From NCBI GenBank assembly GCA_905221605.1, contig CAJNDS010002200.1, forward strand, positions 181,787-204,286: a stretch of DNA of 22,500 nucleotides, written 5' to 3'. The notes beneath the pieces were generated by a model. The model was given only the letters and a program-made list of their open reading frames with translations. It had not been told where the DNA came from and ran no database searches. The first letter of the stretch is position 1. Each line of letters opens with the position of its first letter. The stretch comes from Symbiodinium natans (taxonomy: Eukaryota; Sar; Dinophyceae; Suessiales; Symbiodiniaceae). Positions 1 to 7,787 of this stretch are shown one piece after another. The position numbers and the translations under genes are program-made.

Positions 1-885
1 GCACGGTCGACGATTTGCGTTCCAGCTTTCGTCTTGATCTTTTTGTTCGTGCCCGGCAGAGTGTGGGTCATGACCTTGGCATACTTTTGCATTTTCCACT
101 TCCACTTCCCGTTCATCTTCACCTTCTTCTTACAGCGAGCGACGTTGTCGTGCACTACCTTGTCCAGCCGGGTCTTGTAGCTACGGGCCGAGTCTGTGTG
201 GAACATGATGCCGCGGCCTTCTAAGTACTTCTTACCAGTGGGCTGCCATTCTGTCTTCCGAATGGGTCCTGGCCCGGGAGACCGCTTCTCCGTAGTTGGC
301 GGCTTGACTCGCTCCAGGATAAGAGTCTCTGGCCGTCCACGCTCGACTAAGCCGCACCACTGCTCCCACATCACAGGCTTGCTAGGGTCGACGTTCTCGT
401 CAAGCTTGTCATGTCGGCTTTCCCAAAGCTAGCCTCGTCTCCCTCCACGTCAGATGCTGTTGCCTCAGAGCAATGTCGGCTGCAAACATGGGCGGGAGCT
501 CCTCCATGCCAATCTTGTACTTGGCGTAGTAGGGCCAATCTCGAGGAAGAAATGTGTCCAAGTGGATGTCCTCGGTGTTAATGCGGTGGATGATGGCCTC
601 GGGGTCTTGATCTGGCAGGCGAAGATATAGTCCGTGTTTTTCGAAGATCATCACCACAGAACGCTTCAAGGTTGCCAGCACTTCAACCTCGGTCTTCTGA
701 TAGCCTTGCAAGAATTTGCTTGCAAGGTCAGAGAATTCGTCAGACGTGGTGCATCGACGACTGTTGGCAAGACTTTTCTGGAAATCTTGGTTCTTGTTTC
801 GGTTCTTGGTTCCGGCCGTGTTAATTAACACGGGGCCCGTGTTAATGAACACGGCCCCAGGCTTGCAAAAACAAATTGTCAAGCT
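1..885 (-). pseudogene. ISXO2-like (IS1595-type) DDE transposase-derived gene, frameshifted, 3' end outside window
   Basis: Minus-strand coding sequence in three frames. The upstream part, from about 882 to 455, is open and contains SDEFSDLASKFLQGYQKTEV and YYAKYKIGMEELPPMFAADI; I do not recognise it. Around 430-470 the sense passes into a second frame with EGDEASFGKADM, whose Asp (437-439) I take as the first catalytic acid. From about 425 to 1 a third frame reads MWEQWCGLVERGRPETL, then FHTDSARSYKTRL with the second catalytic Asp at 192-194, then a Lys/Trp-rich stretch (KMNGKWKWKMQKY) and GTQIVDR. The order D...QWCG..RG.P.TL...HTDSA matches ISXO2-like proteins as I know them from dinoflagellates. 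No intron with usable sites fits the ~30 bp between frames, so two frameshifts, hence a pseudogene, is the simplest reading. Sequencing error or a divergent copy cannot be excluded. Confidence 0.5.
814..856. repeat. Paired palindromes (inverted repeat)
   Basis: A perfect 18-bp palindrome (816-833, CCGTGTTAATTAACACGG) is followed three bases later by a near-perfect copy (837-854, one central mismatch pair). The whole 43-bp block is itself an inverted repeat around GGGGCCC. It lies at the upstream edge of the transposase-like ORF. It could be a cruciform site, an element end or a hairpin in the transcript. Confidence 0.7.
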
Positions 886-1047
886 TTATGCCTTTGAGGG
901 TGGTTCTGGGGTGGGTACCATATATACATATGTATATGTACATATATATATATATATATTATATCTTACATACATTATGAAACCAAGGGCCCCACACTTC
1001 CCCTTAATGAAAGGGACCATATGAAGGGCCATGTAACAACCCTTAGA
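886..1047. other. Spacer downstream of gene A, with a TA/CA microsatellite
   Basis: Between the stop codon of gene A and the transposase remnant. It contains an alternating TA-rich microsatellite at about 918-962 and otherwise unremarkable sequence. No polyadenylation signal is evident, as expected if this is a dinoflagellate. Confidence 0.5.
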
Positions 1048-1082
1048 TCAAGGCAGGTCGGAATATCCCTGTGGCATTACCG
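1048..1082 (-). CDS. Gene A exon 10 (last), stop codon
   Basis: Acceptor TTGTGCTGAG ends at 1083. CG joins the G left by exon 9 (Ala), then VMPQGYSDLP and TGA at 1050-1048. Short and without a motif; accepted because phase and acceptor agree and the stop ends the chain. Confidence 0.5.
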
Positions 1083-4000
1083 CTCAGCACAACCCTAAGG
1101 CCCTAGGACCCTACTGCCTGAAAGCTAAAACCTAACCCTAGAGAGACTAAACTCTAACACACACACACACACCAAGGCCCAAACAAGGGTTACCCTTGCC
1201 CCAAAGAAAACAAACCTAAACCCTAAGCCCTAAACCCAAACCCCAAACCCTAAGCACTAATTAAACCCTAAACCCTACCTAAACCCTAAACTCGAAACCC
1301 TAAACCCTAAACCTGTCTGAAGCACAAAAACGAAACCAGCCTGGCTGGTGGATGCGACCGCTGCAGCGCTGGTGCGCCTGGGTTAGGGTTTAGGGTTTAG
1401 GGTTTAGGGTTTAGGGTTCAGGGTTCAGGGTTCAGGGTTCAGGGTTTTAGGGTTTAGGGTTCAGGGATTAGGGTGGGTTAGAACACTCCCTAAACAGGAG
1501 GTGATTGCTTGGAACAAGGCAAGCGCCAACCAGGCGCGTTCTCAATTCATCGGACGTTACTTCGGTGCAGGAGCCTAGCATGGCCAGGACGACAACATCC
1601 CTGGCTGTGCGCCAGACGTCAGTTCTTCAAGAACGCTCAAAGCGTTTAGGGTTTAGGGTTTAGGGTTTACCCCTCAACTGGCCTGATGTGCACTAGGGTG
1701 CTTCCGCTGATGGGCATGCTGACATGCCCTCTAGCATCAAGTAAGAGGCTCTCCACGGTAGAATGGGAGGCCTCACTAACCACATTTATGTTGGGGCTTA
1801 GGGCTCAGAGATTCCAGCACAAAATCCCAAGCCCTAAGCCTAGGGTTGTTTGTTAGGGTAGGAGATACATGACACTCCTAAACCCTAAGCCCTAAGCCCT
1901 GTAAGCCCGAAGCTTCTTCCGAGCCGCTTGCACCATGGTGCCTGCTCAATCACCTCCATAACGCAAAGGCGGGGTGGGGGGGCGGGGGGGGGGGGGTTAA
2001 GGGAACTTGCTTCAGCTACAAGGAGGGTTTTGCGCTCAGTGGGCTGCTTTCTATACCGAGTATGTTTGGCCACTTAGAAGCCAACTAAAGTTCCAGCAGC
2101 TGTAACCCAATTCAGGGTCCTGGAACCTGTGCCCTAAACCCTAAACCCTAAACCCTAACCTGTACTGGCTCAAAGACGAACGGGAGCCAACGACAAAGTC
2201 AACTCTGGACTTCAGGGCGTCTCACAGAACTTGAAGCGCAAACCCTGAAACCCCAAATCTTGAAATCCAAGAACCCTGTGGAGTTTAGGGTTTAGGGTTT
2301 AGGGTTTAGGGTTTAAAATGGGGCGGCGGGTTCAAAGGGTTCAAGGCCAGGCGAGGTGCACTTCAAATCGCAGGCGTGTAGTAGTATGCAGGATCGGGTC
2401 AGTGATCCAAATTCGGGGAAGTTCTTGTGGTCACCAAGTATGTACTCAGACAAGGGCCCCAGTATCCGAAATAAGTTTCAGGATTAGGCCTGGCGGTGTA
2501 GGCTTTTAGGGGTACAGGGACCCTAAAGCCCTTTAAACCCCAAACTCCAAACACCAATCCTTAAACCCTTAAACCCCAATCCCAAAACCCTAAACCCTAA
2601 ACCCCAAACACCAATCCCTAAAGCCTTAAACCCCAATCCCTAAACCCTAAACCCCAAACGCCAATCCCTAAGCCTTAAACCCCAATCCCTGAACCCTAAA
2701 CCCTAAACACCAATTCCTAAACCCTTAAACCCCAATCCCTAAACCGTAAACCCCAAACAACAATCCCTAGACCCTTAAACCCCAATCCCTAGACCCGAAG
2801 GTTTAGGGTTCGTAGAAACACCCTAACCCTAAACCCTAAACCCCAAACCCTAAACCCGTAACCCCATGGTTTAGGGTTTAGCATCTGGACTCCAGAGTTT
2901 GCGCGCCTGGTCCCAGGCCTCCCCGTCGCTTGAGGCCCACACGTCCTGGCGGGCGCGAGCTCAGGGGTTTAGGGTTTAGGGTTTAGGGTTTAGGGTTTAG
3001 GGTTTAGGGTTGAGGGTTTTGGGCTGAGGGGATATATGCTTTAGGGTTCACGGGTTTCGGGGGTTTAGGGTTTTGGGGGTTTAGGGCTTGGGGTAGTGTA
3101 GAGTTTAGGGCTTTAGTGTTTAGGGTTAGGGGTTTCAGGGTTTAGGGGCTTAGGGTTTAGGGTTTAGGGTTCAGGGTTCAGGGTTTAGTGTGTTAGGGTT
3201 CAACCCTTAGTCCCTGAACCACGGTCGTTGAAGAAGACGCTCTTTCCGATGGGGCTGTTCTCCCCAGCCATGAGGAAGAGCCTGCTTGGAGGTCCATGGT
3301 ACGTATTAATATTGTTTTAATTGCAGTTGTAAGTACAGTTAGAACTGGTCGCCCTAAACCAAACCCTAAACCCTAAACCCTAAACCCTAAACCCTAAACC
3401 CTAAACCCTAAACCCTAAACCCTTACAAATTACAGTTGTATTTGGCTAATAAGGTTAATAAGTACCATGTTTAGGGTTTAGGGTTTAGGGTTTAGGGTTT
3501 AGGGTTTAGGGTTTAGGGTTTAGGGAAGTTTAGGGTTTAGGGTTGATAAAACCCAACGGTACAACCGTAGAAGCCCCATGATCTTAGAATTTCAACGCGT
3601 AGGGTTTGTACCGGTGGAAAAGCTCATGGGTCGCAGGGCCTACCCTAAACGCCCCCTAACCCCCCCTAAACACCCCTAAGCACCCCTAAACACCCTAAAC
3701 CCTAAACCCTAAACCCTAAACCCTAAACCCTAAACTCCAAGTCTCCCCCCAGAAGCGCCTGTTCCCGAGGGCCACGGCTACGTGGCCTGATCGGGCGGAC
3801 CAGGGTGCATGGGACGCCAGCCGGCTCCTGCGCTTAAAGGTCGGGTTGAGGGTTTTGGGTTTAGGGTTTGGGGTTTAGGGTTTAGGGTTTAGGGTTTAGG
3901 GTGTAGGGTTTAGGGTTTAGGGGTTTAGGGGTTTAGCGGTTTGGCGGCTTAGGGTTTCGGGTTTAGGGTTTGGAGCTACTGTGCTTAACTCCCTGGTTCT

Positions 4001-6846
4001 TAGTAGGGAACGGGGACTTAGGCCTTTTAGTATACTGGGTACCTCATTCCGCTCCTGTGCGTAAAGGTCGGGTTTAGAGGTTTAGAGTTTGGGGTTTTAG
4101 GGTTGGGGTTTTGAGGGGTTTAGGCTTTAGGGGTTTAGGGCTTAGTGATTTAGGGGTTTGGGTTTGGGGCTTAAGGTTCAGGGTTTGGGGTCAGGTGTTT
4201 TTCAGGTCTCCTTGGAACCAAAAAAGCCACATTAAACCACAGATCCCCGAACAAGGACAGGTGAACTCCTCGGTTGCCCAGGAACCTCGGATTCAAAAGG
4301 GTGCCCCATTTTTTTGCTGAAAGAGGTTTATAAGGGCTCCAAACCCTAAGTCAAGAACCCTAGATCGCAAACCCCAAAGACAGGGAATAAGGGTTCTACT
4401 GGGCGTCGTAGGTAGGGCATCCAAGTCAACATGCCTACATCGGGGGGTCGAAAGTCTGAACTTTGGGCTGTTGGGGAATTAGGGTCAAGGGGTTGAGGGC
4501 TTAGGGCCCTAAACCCTAAACCCTAAACCCGAAACCCCAAACCCTGCACCCTAAACCATGTGCTGCAGTCCAGATCTTCCCATCAGTCGAAGACCAAACG
4601 TCATTGAGATGCTCGTTGCCATCCTCGGAAAACTGAACCCGAAACACGATAAGAGGCCGTTATAAGCTTCGGGGTTTGCTGGTATTGTAGGCTTTGTAGT
4701 TTATACGGGGCGGTTTAAACCCTAAACCCTAAACCCTACAAACCCTACAAACCCTACAAACTCTACAAGCCCGAAACCCTGCAAGCTCTACAAACCCGAA
4801 ACCCTAAACCCTACAAACCCGAAGCCCAAAACCCTACACCCTAAACCCTGTACACCAGCCTTGGGATTTGGGGTTCAGGTTTTGACGTCAATGGGTCGAG
4901 GTCTGGGAGTTTGGGTGGAGGTCTTGAGTGTTTGGGTTTAAGGTTTAAGGTTTAAGGTTTAAGGTTTAAGGTTTAAGGTTTAAGGTTTAAGGTTTAAGGT
5001 TTAAGGTTTAAGGTTTAAGGTTTAAGGTTTAAGGTTTAAGGTTTAAGGTTTAAGGTTTAAGGTTTAAGGTTTAGGGTTTAGGGTTTAGGGTTTAGGGTTT
5101 AGGGTTTAGGGTTTAGGGTTTAGGGTTTAGGGTTCAGGTTTAGGATTTAGGGCTTGGGGCTTATTAAGGTGTAGGGCTTTGGGTTCATAAATACAACCAC
5201 CCAATATTCCTGAGCATCCCAGTGCACGCTCGGGCTGCACCGAGCTTCTTCATGGGATGTAGGGGATTTCATTGTAGGTTTAGGGTTTAGGGTTTAGGGT
5301 TTGGGGTTTGGGGTTTGGGGTTTAGGGTTTAGGGTTTGGGGTTTATGTGTAGACTTCTGGGACAGGCCTACATCTTAGGACCCTTTTCTACCCCGACCCT
5401 CACAAGCCCGAAAAAGAAGCCCAATCAAAGGGTAGCAGGGCGCCTACAAGATCAACATCCTAAAGGATTTAGGGCTTCTAAGCTCTGACCCTAAACCCTA
5501 AACCCTGACCCTAAACCCTAAACCCCAAAACCTAAACCCTAAACCCTAAATCCTAGACCCTGAATGAACCCTAAACCTAAATCTCTTACCATCTTAAGCC
5601 CTCATAAGCCCCCCCCCCCCCCCATATCATTCTAAGCCCTCAGTCTCCCCTAAAGAGCCCGCCGCGTTGCATAGCCACCAAGCACGAAGCCCCGCGCGCC
5701 GAGCACCGCGGCGCCCGCGCGGGCGCGCGGCGACCACTGCGCCGCGGGAGTGACGAGGCTCCAGTTGCCTGTGGCAAAAGGGTGAGGGCTTAGGAGCCGA
5801 AACCCTAAACCCTAAATCCGAAACCCTAAACCCTAAACCCTAAACCCTAAACCCTAAACCCTAAACCCTAAACCCCATCCTAAACCCTATAGACCCTAGC
5901 CTCAACCCTGGCGTGAAGAGAAAGAAGGGTGGCCACGTGCAGAGAAGGTTCAAAAGGCTTGGGGTGTCGGGGTCAGGGCTTATAGGATTCAGGGACTTCG
6001 TACTCGTTTCTGGCAAGAACTTGTTGCACAAGTGATGCAGCAGGATGCTATATGCAGTGTCTGGGACGACACCGCCTCTCAGACGCCCCACTTCCCCGCC
6101 GCTTGCAAGGAACTGCGAACTGTTCCCTCTCTAAAGCCAAGGCCCTAACTTCGAAGTACGAATTTAGGTTCGGTCCCCATGCAGTAACAGCGGCTCCATC
6201 AACAAAGTAAGGCCCTTGCAACAAATAAATAAATACATAGATATATATATACATATATATATATATACACACACTCACTTTTTCATTTGTTTTTTGTTTA
6301 TTTGTTTTTGCATGTATTTATGAAGGCCCTAAGGACACGGTACCAGCATGCGGGCTGAGCCTAAGCCAACATGAAGTCGGCGACCGTGGAAACACTTCAA
6401 CATACGAACATCCCAAAGCCCTTACGAGTTTCTTGCACAACTTGACGCCAAGATCGGCTCGGAACTGTCCCCTGATGTGGAGGCTTCAGGGTCTTGTTGA
6501 GGTGTGGGACCTCAGACAGAGGCTAGACCCAGGAGTAACCTAGGGATGAAAGGATGCCCTTGTTGGTCTAAGGGCATTCTAAGGGAACCCCAGCCCTAAA
6601 AAAAGGAATGAGGCCGACTCTGGGTCCGAGGAGGGCTTTGGGTTCGACGGTGTGCTAGGGTTTAGGGTTTAGGGTTTAGGGTTTAGGGTTTAGGGTTTAG
6701 GGTTTAGGGTTTAGGGTTAAGGGTTAAGGGTTTAGGGTTTAGGGTTTAGGATCCGAGCTGCCCTGAGTGTGGGCTCCCGCCATGGCGCCAAGCCGCGCCG
6801 CGACCAGAGCCCACAGGCAGCCCGACATGGAGGTCCCAGAGAACAT
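1048..6846 (-). CDS. Gene A: secreted or surface kelch-type beta-propeller protein, ten exons, introns filled with telomeric repeats
   Basis: Model, join of minus-strand exons: 6762-6846, 5671-5768, 4557-4632, 3759-3827, 3227-3281, 2883-2945, 2160-2209, 1496-1624, 1313-1377, 1048-1082; about 241 residues. The N-terminus is hydrophobic (MSGCLWALVAARLGAMAGA) and looks like a signal peptide. It is followed by kelch-type blades: NWSLVTPAAQWSPR and GFVLGGY; NDVWSSTDGKIW; APWSARSGH and LFLMAGEN; NDVWASSDGEAW; then a shortened blade with TDVWRTARD. The C-terminal third is unrecognised and ends QGYSDLP. Phases join at every intron except exon 3 to 4, where one base is lacking. Donors are GT (exons 3, 7, 8, 9), GC (1, 2, 4, 6) and GA (5); all acceptors are AG. 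Such propellers usually bind glycans or proteins; the substrate is unknown. Phase agreement and recurrent DVW motifs make the gene solid; individual splice sites are less certain. Confidence 0.75.
1083..1312 (-). repeat. Gene A intron 9 with telomeric array
   Basis: In gene sense it starts GTTTAGGGTTTAGGG; the array covers about 1203-1312 with degenerate units. A (CA)n run follows at about 1158-1172, then degenerate CCCTAA-like sequence near the acceptor. Confidence 0.7.
1313..1377 (-). CDS. Gene A exon 9
   Basis: Acceptor CCCTAACCCAG ends at 1378, built on telomeric sequence. The donor ACAG-GTTTAGGG at 1312-1311 is the telomeric unit itself. Reads RTSAAAVASTSQAGFVFVLQ-T. Telomeric arrays flank it directly on both sides, so this is the cleanest example of the arrangement. 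Confidence 0.75.
1378..1495 (-). repeat. Gene A intron 8, almost wholly telomeric
   Basis: Only 118 bp. In gene sense it begins GTTTAGGGAG, then consists of CCCTAAA/CCCTGAA units (1381-1470) and ends AACCCAG. Branch region and acceptor must lie in repeat sequence. Confidence 0.75.
1496..1624 (-). CDS. Gene A exon 8: third DVW motif and unrecognised segment
   Basis: Acceptor GTTCTTGAAG ends at 1625. The exon opens with A, completing Arg with the AG of exon 7, then reads TDVWRTARDVVVLAMLG, SCTEVTSDELRTRLVGAC and LVPSNHL. The donor is the GT of GTTTAGGG at 1495-1494, leaving CT, which joins G of exon 9 as Leu. The longest exon of the gene. Confidence 0.7.
1625..2159 (-). repeat. Gene A intron 7 with inverted telomeric ends
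   Basis: The sense start is TTAGGGTTTAGGG (block 2131-2159) and near the acceptor is CCCTAAA (1647-1668). The middle is unique sequence with scattered CCCTAAG units and a G-run at about 1974-1997. I see no further exon in it. Confidence 0.65.
2160..2209 (-). CDS. Gene A exon 7: shortened blade
   Basis: Reads SRVDFVVGSRSSLSQY and ends with AG before GTTAGGGTTTAGGG. The GT donor is the edge of the telomeric block. The acceptor is taken as CCTGAAG (ends 2210) because phase 0 joins exon 6; TGTGAG, 13 bases upstream, would change the phase. Confidence 0.65.
2210..2882 (-). repeat. Gene A intron 6 with long degenerate array
   Basis: TTTAGGG on the plus strand at 2284-2315 near the acceptor side, and a long, heavily degenerate C-strand array (2520-2860) of CCCTAAA, CCCCAAA and CCCCAAT units with a higher-order period of about 55-60 bp. 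This looks old and internally duplicated. Confidence 0.65.
2883..2945 (-). CDS. Gene A exon 6: second DVW motif
   Basis: Acceptor CGCCCGCCAG ends at 2946. Reads DVWASSDGEAWDQARKLW-SPD. The donor GC (2882-2881) starts GCTAAACCC, so this intron opens directly with a C-strand telomeric unit rather than the usual G-strand. Confidence 0.75.
2946..3226 (-). repeat. Gene A intron 5 with telomeric array
   Basis: Clean TTTAGGG units on the plus strand at 2966-3013, passing into degenerate GGGTTT-rich units up to about 3200. In gene sense the clean array sits at the acceptor end as CCCTAAA. Confidence 0.65.
3227..3281 (-). CDS. Gene A exon 5: kelch strand LFLMAGEN
   Basis: Acceptor CTCCAAGCAG ends at 3282. 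Reads LFLMAGENSPIGKSVFFN; joined to exon 6 it gives FFNDVWASSDG, parallel to HLNDVWSSTDG of exon 3. That requires a GA donor (3226-3225). GA donors are known in dinoflagellates; the exact position rests on the motif. Confidence 0.72.
3282..3758 (-). repeat. Gene A intron 4: three telomeric blocks and a small inverted-repeat element
   Basis: C-strand arrays at 3348-3424 and 3640-3736 with a G-strand array between (3468-3545). A short element with 15-bp inverted ends (3295-3309, 3455-3469) encloses the first array. Confidence 0.65.
3759..3827 (-). CDS. Gene A exon 4: APWSARSGH strand
   Basis: Acceptor TTTAAGCGCAG ends at 3828. Reads SRLASHAPWSARSGHVAVAL-GN. The donor GC (3758-3757) leaves AG, which joins the G opening exon 5 as Arg. 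Flanked by CCCTAAA repeats on the low side and TTTAGGG on the high side. Confidence 0.78.
3828..4556 (-). repeat. Gene A intron 3, degenerate telomeric units
   Basis: Plus-strand TTTAGGG units at 3843-3975 and degenerate ones at 4080-4190; C-strand units at 4507-4556 next to the donor. It contains a second copy of the intron end (4051-4076 resembles 3824-3849). Unique stretches at 3976-4050 and 4200-4500 hold nothing I can read as a kelch exon. Confidence 0.6.
4557..4632 (-). CDS. Gene A exon 3: kelch blade with NDVW
   Basis: Acceptor GGGTTCAG ends at 4633. It reads FSEDGNEHLNDVWSSTDGKI then WTAAH, the DVWxSxDGxxW signature. The donor GT (4556-4555) is the GT of GTTTAGGG, the first unit of a telomeric block. 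Ending here leaves phase 1, but exon 4 needs phase 2 (CAT GG-G AGC, giving His-Gly-Ser). One base is therefore unaccounted for. Confidence 0.75.
4633..5670 (-). repeat. Gene A intron 2 with variant telomeric blocks
   Basis: Blocks: CCCTAAA and CCCTACAAA (4716-4855), TTTAAGG variant (4937-5068) running straight into TTTAGGG (5069-5132), TTTAGGG/TTTGGGG (5278-5345), CCCTAAA (5488-5560), and a C-run at about 5609-5623. Unique sequence at 5175-5275 is open on the minus strand but does not fit the exon chain. Confidence 0.65.
4937..5132 (+). repeat. Homogenised TTTAAGG variant array joined to canonical TTTAGGG
   Basis: About 19 near-perfect TTTAAGG units are followed with no spacer by about nine TTTAGGG units. 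The 7-bp register is kept across the junction. This implies local tandem amplification of one mutated unit rather than independent mutations. Confidence 0.9.
5671..5768 (-). CDS. Gene A exon 2: first kelch blade
   Basis: Acceptor CTTTTGCCACAG at 5769-5780 with a pyrimidine-rich tract. The exon reads NWSLVTPAAQWSPRARAG, then a hydrophobic strand ending FVLGGY, the classic kelch double-glycine. Donor GC at 5670-5669, phase 0. Very GC-rich (GCGCG runs), unlike the surrounding repeat DNA. Confidence 0.75.
5769..6761 (-). repeat. Gene A intron 1 with two telomeric arrays
   Basis: C-strand array at about 5800-5890, G-strand array at 6657-6750 next to the donor, and a TA microsatellite at 6238-6268. 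The unique middle (5900-6230, 6300-6650) is open in places on the minus strand but shows no kelch motif. Confidence 0.6.
6762..6846 (-). CDS. Gene A exon 1: signal peptide
   Basis: Two in-frame ATGs (6844-6846 and 6826-6828). The second gives MSGCLWALVAARLGAMAGA then HTQ, a short basic/hydrophobic leader with a small-residue A-x-A cleavage site. The exon is ended at CAG-G before GCAGCT (GC donor) because phase 1 joins the GC opening exon 2 to make Gly. Continuing a few bases further, to before ATCC, is the alternative. Confidence 0.65.
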
Positions 6847-6891
6847 GGTTGGAAGTAACGCGCGAGATTCGACAACAAAAGGCAAGAAAAG

Positions 6892-6960
6892 CTACGAAAC
6901 AAGCCATGAGGATATGGGAGGCGGATCATGGAAGAGAAGAAGAGAGAGACATATGAACTA
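6892..6960 (-). promoter_or_regulatory. Possible spliced-leader trans-splice acceptor of gene A
   Basis: On the minus strand a pyrimidine-rich tract (6931-6950, TCTCTCTTCTTCTCTTC) is followed by TTTCGTAG (AG at 6893-6892), 45 bases before the first ATG. Dinoflagellate mRNAs receive a spliced leader at such sites. No leader sequence can be seen in the genome here, so this is inference. Confidence 0.4.
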
Positions 6961-6961
6961 C

Positions 6962-7081
6962 TTAGAACTTTTGGCTGAATAGTGATGACAACGCAAGCGC
7001 CCATCTCATGCCAACATGTCGTCTCTGAGTCTCTACCCAAGCCGCTCCAAACGGCAACTTCGCAAATGCGCGACTGTCGGG
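6962..7081 (-). CDS. Possible last exon of gene B
   Basis: Acceptor CTTGCACAG ends at 7082. Phase 0 fits the preceding exon. Reads PDSRAFAKLPFGAAWVETQR and continues to TAA at 6964-6962, 40 codons. No motif supports it, and other frames of the same stretch are also open. If right, genes B and A are about 115 bp apart on the same strand. Confidence 0.3.
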   Translation of the reverse strand, partial: PDSRAFAKLPFGAAWVETQRRHVGMRWALALSSLFSQKF

Positions 7082-7730
7082 CTGTGCAAGGGCTGCATGC
7101 CTATGCTTGAAAACCCTAAGGTTCCGGGTTTAGGGCTTCCGTAGGGTTTAGGCGAGATTCTAGACCCTGAGCCCCACGTCCCAAACTGAAAGCACTAAAC
7201 TCCAGTCTTCCATGAATGTGTGGAACGGCTTAAGCTTTGGCTTGTGCCTGGGGTTTATAAGGCTTGAAGGAGCCCAAGAACACAAGTTACAGCAGAGTTT
7301 TAGCACACTTAAAACCCAACTTATAGGCCCTACAGAAGAATCTACTTATGTCTGGGGTGGGCCCGTCATGTTGAGAGTTTCGGGTTCAAATCTTAAGGTT
7401 AATGGTAGACCGCACATCGCCCTAAAACCTGAAAGCAGCCCTAGACCCTAGACCCCAGACCCCAGACCCTAGACCCTAGACCTAAACCCTAAACCCTAAA
7501 CCCTAAACCCTAAACCCTAAACCCTAAACCCTAAACCCTAAACCCTAAACCCTAAACCCTAAACCCTAAACCCTAAACCCTAAACCCTAAACCCTAAACC
7601 CTAAACCCTAAACCCTAAACCCTAACCTAAACCCTAAACCCTAAACCCTAAACCCTAAACCCTAAACCCTAAACCCTAAACCCTAAACCCTAAACCCTAA
7701 ACCCTAAACCCTAAACCCTAAAGGCCAGGC
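7082..7730 (-). repeat. Gene B intron with the largest telomeric array of the window
   Basis: About 34 CCCTAAA units at 7482-7722 with one broken unit near 7622-7628, preceded by CCCTAGA/CCCCAGA variants (7441-7482). In gene sense this is (TTTAGGG)n just after the donor. The rest, 7100-7440, is unique; it has open frames but no recognisable product. Confidence 0.75.
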
Positions 7731-7787
7731 AGCCCCATAGAGGATGTCCAGGATGTCGGAAGCGCACTCCGCTTGGCTGGTTCCATT
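7731..7787 (-). CDS. Gene B exon: AECASDILDIL
   Basis: Acceptor CTCACACCAG ends at 7788. Nineteen codons, NGTSQAECASDILDILYGA; GC donor (7730-7729). N-G-T is a possible N-glycosylation site. It sits between the largest CCCTAAA array (7441-7722) and a TTTAGGG array (7797-7888). Confidence 0.65.

Noticed and set aside
1202-1316. CRISPR-like array of regularly spaced repeats
   Set aside because: The repeats are 7-bp telomeric units with irregular, unequal spacers and the window has eukaryotic gene structure.
4111-4320. Plus-strand ORF starting [15 protein letters not shown]
   Set aside because: It is a translation of degenerate TTTAGGG units (Gly-Leu-Gly-Phe-Arg pattern) running into unique intron sequence.
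5175-5275. Minus-strand open stretch KLGAARACTGMLRNIGWLYL
   Set aside because: It looked like a kelch strand, but exon 2 already joins exon 3 in phase (GGY to FSEDG), so it is left as intron sequence.
7441-7722. A true chromosome end at the large CCCTAAA array
   Set aside because: The array is internal, is followed by coding sequence and TTTAGGG, and similar blocks of both orientations occur throughout. These are interstitial repeats.
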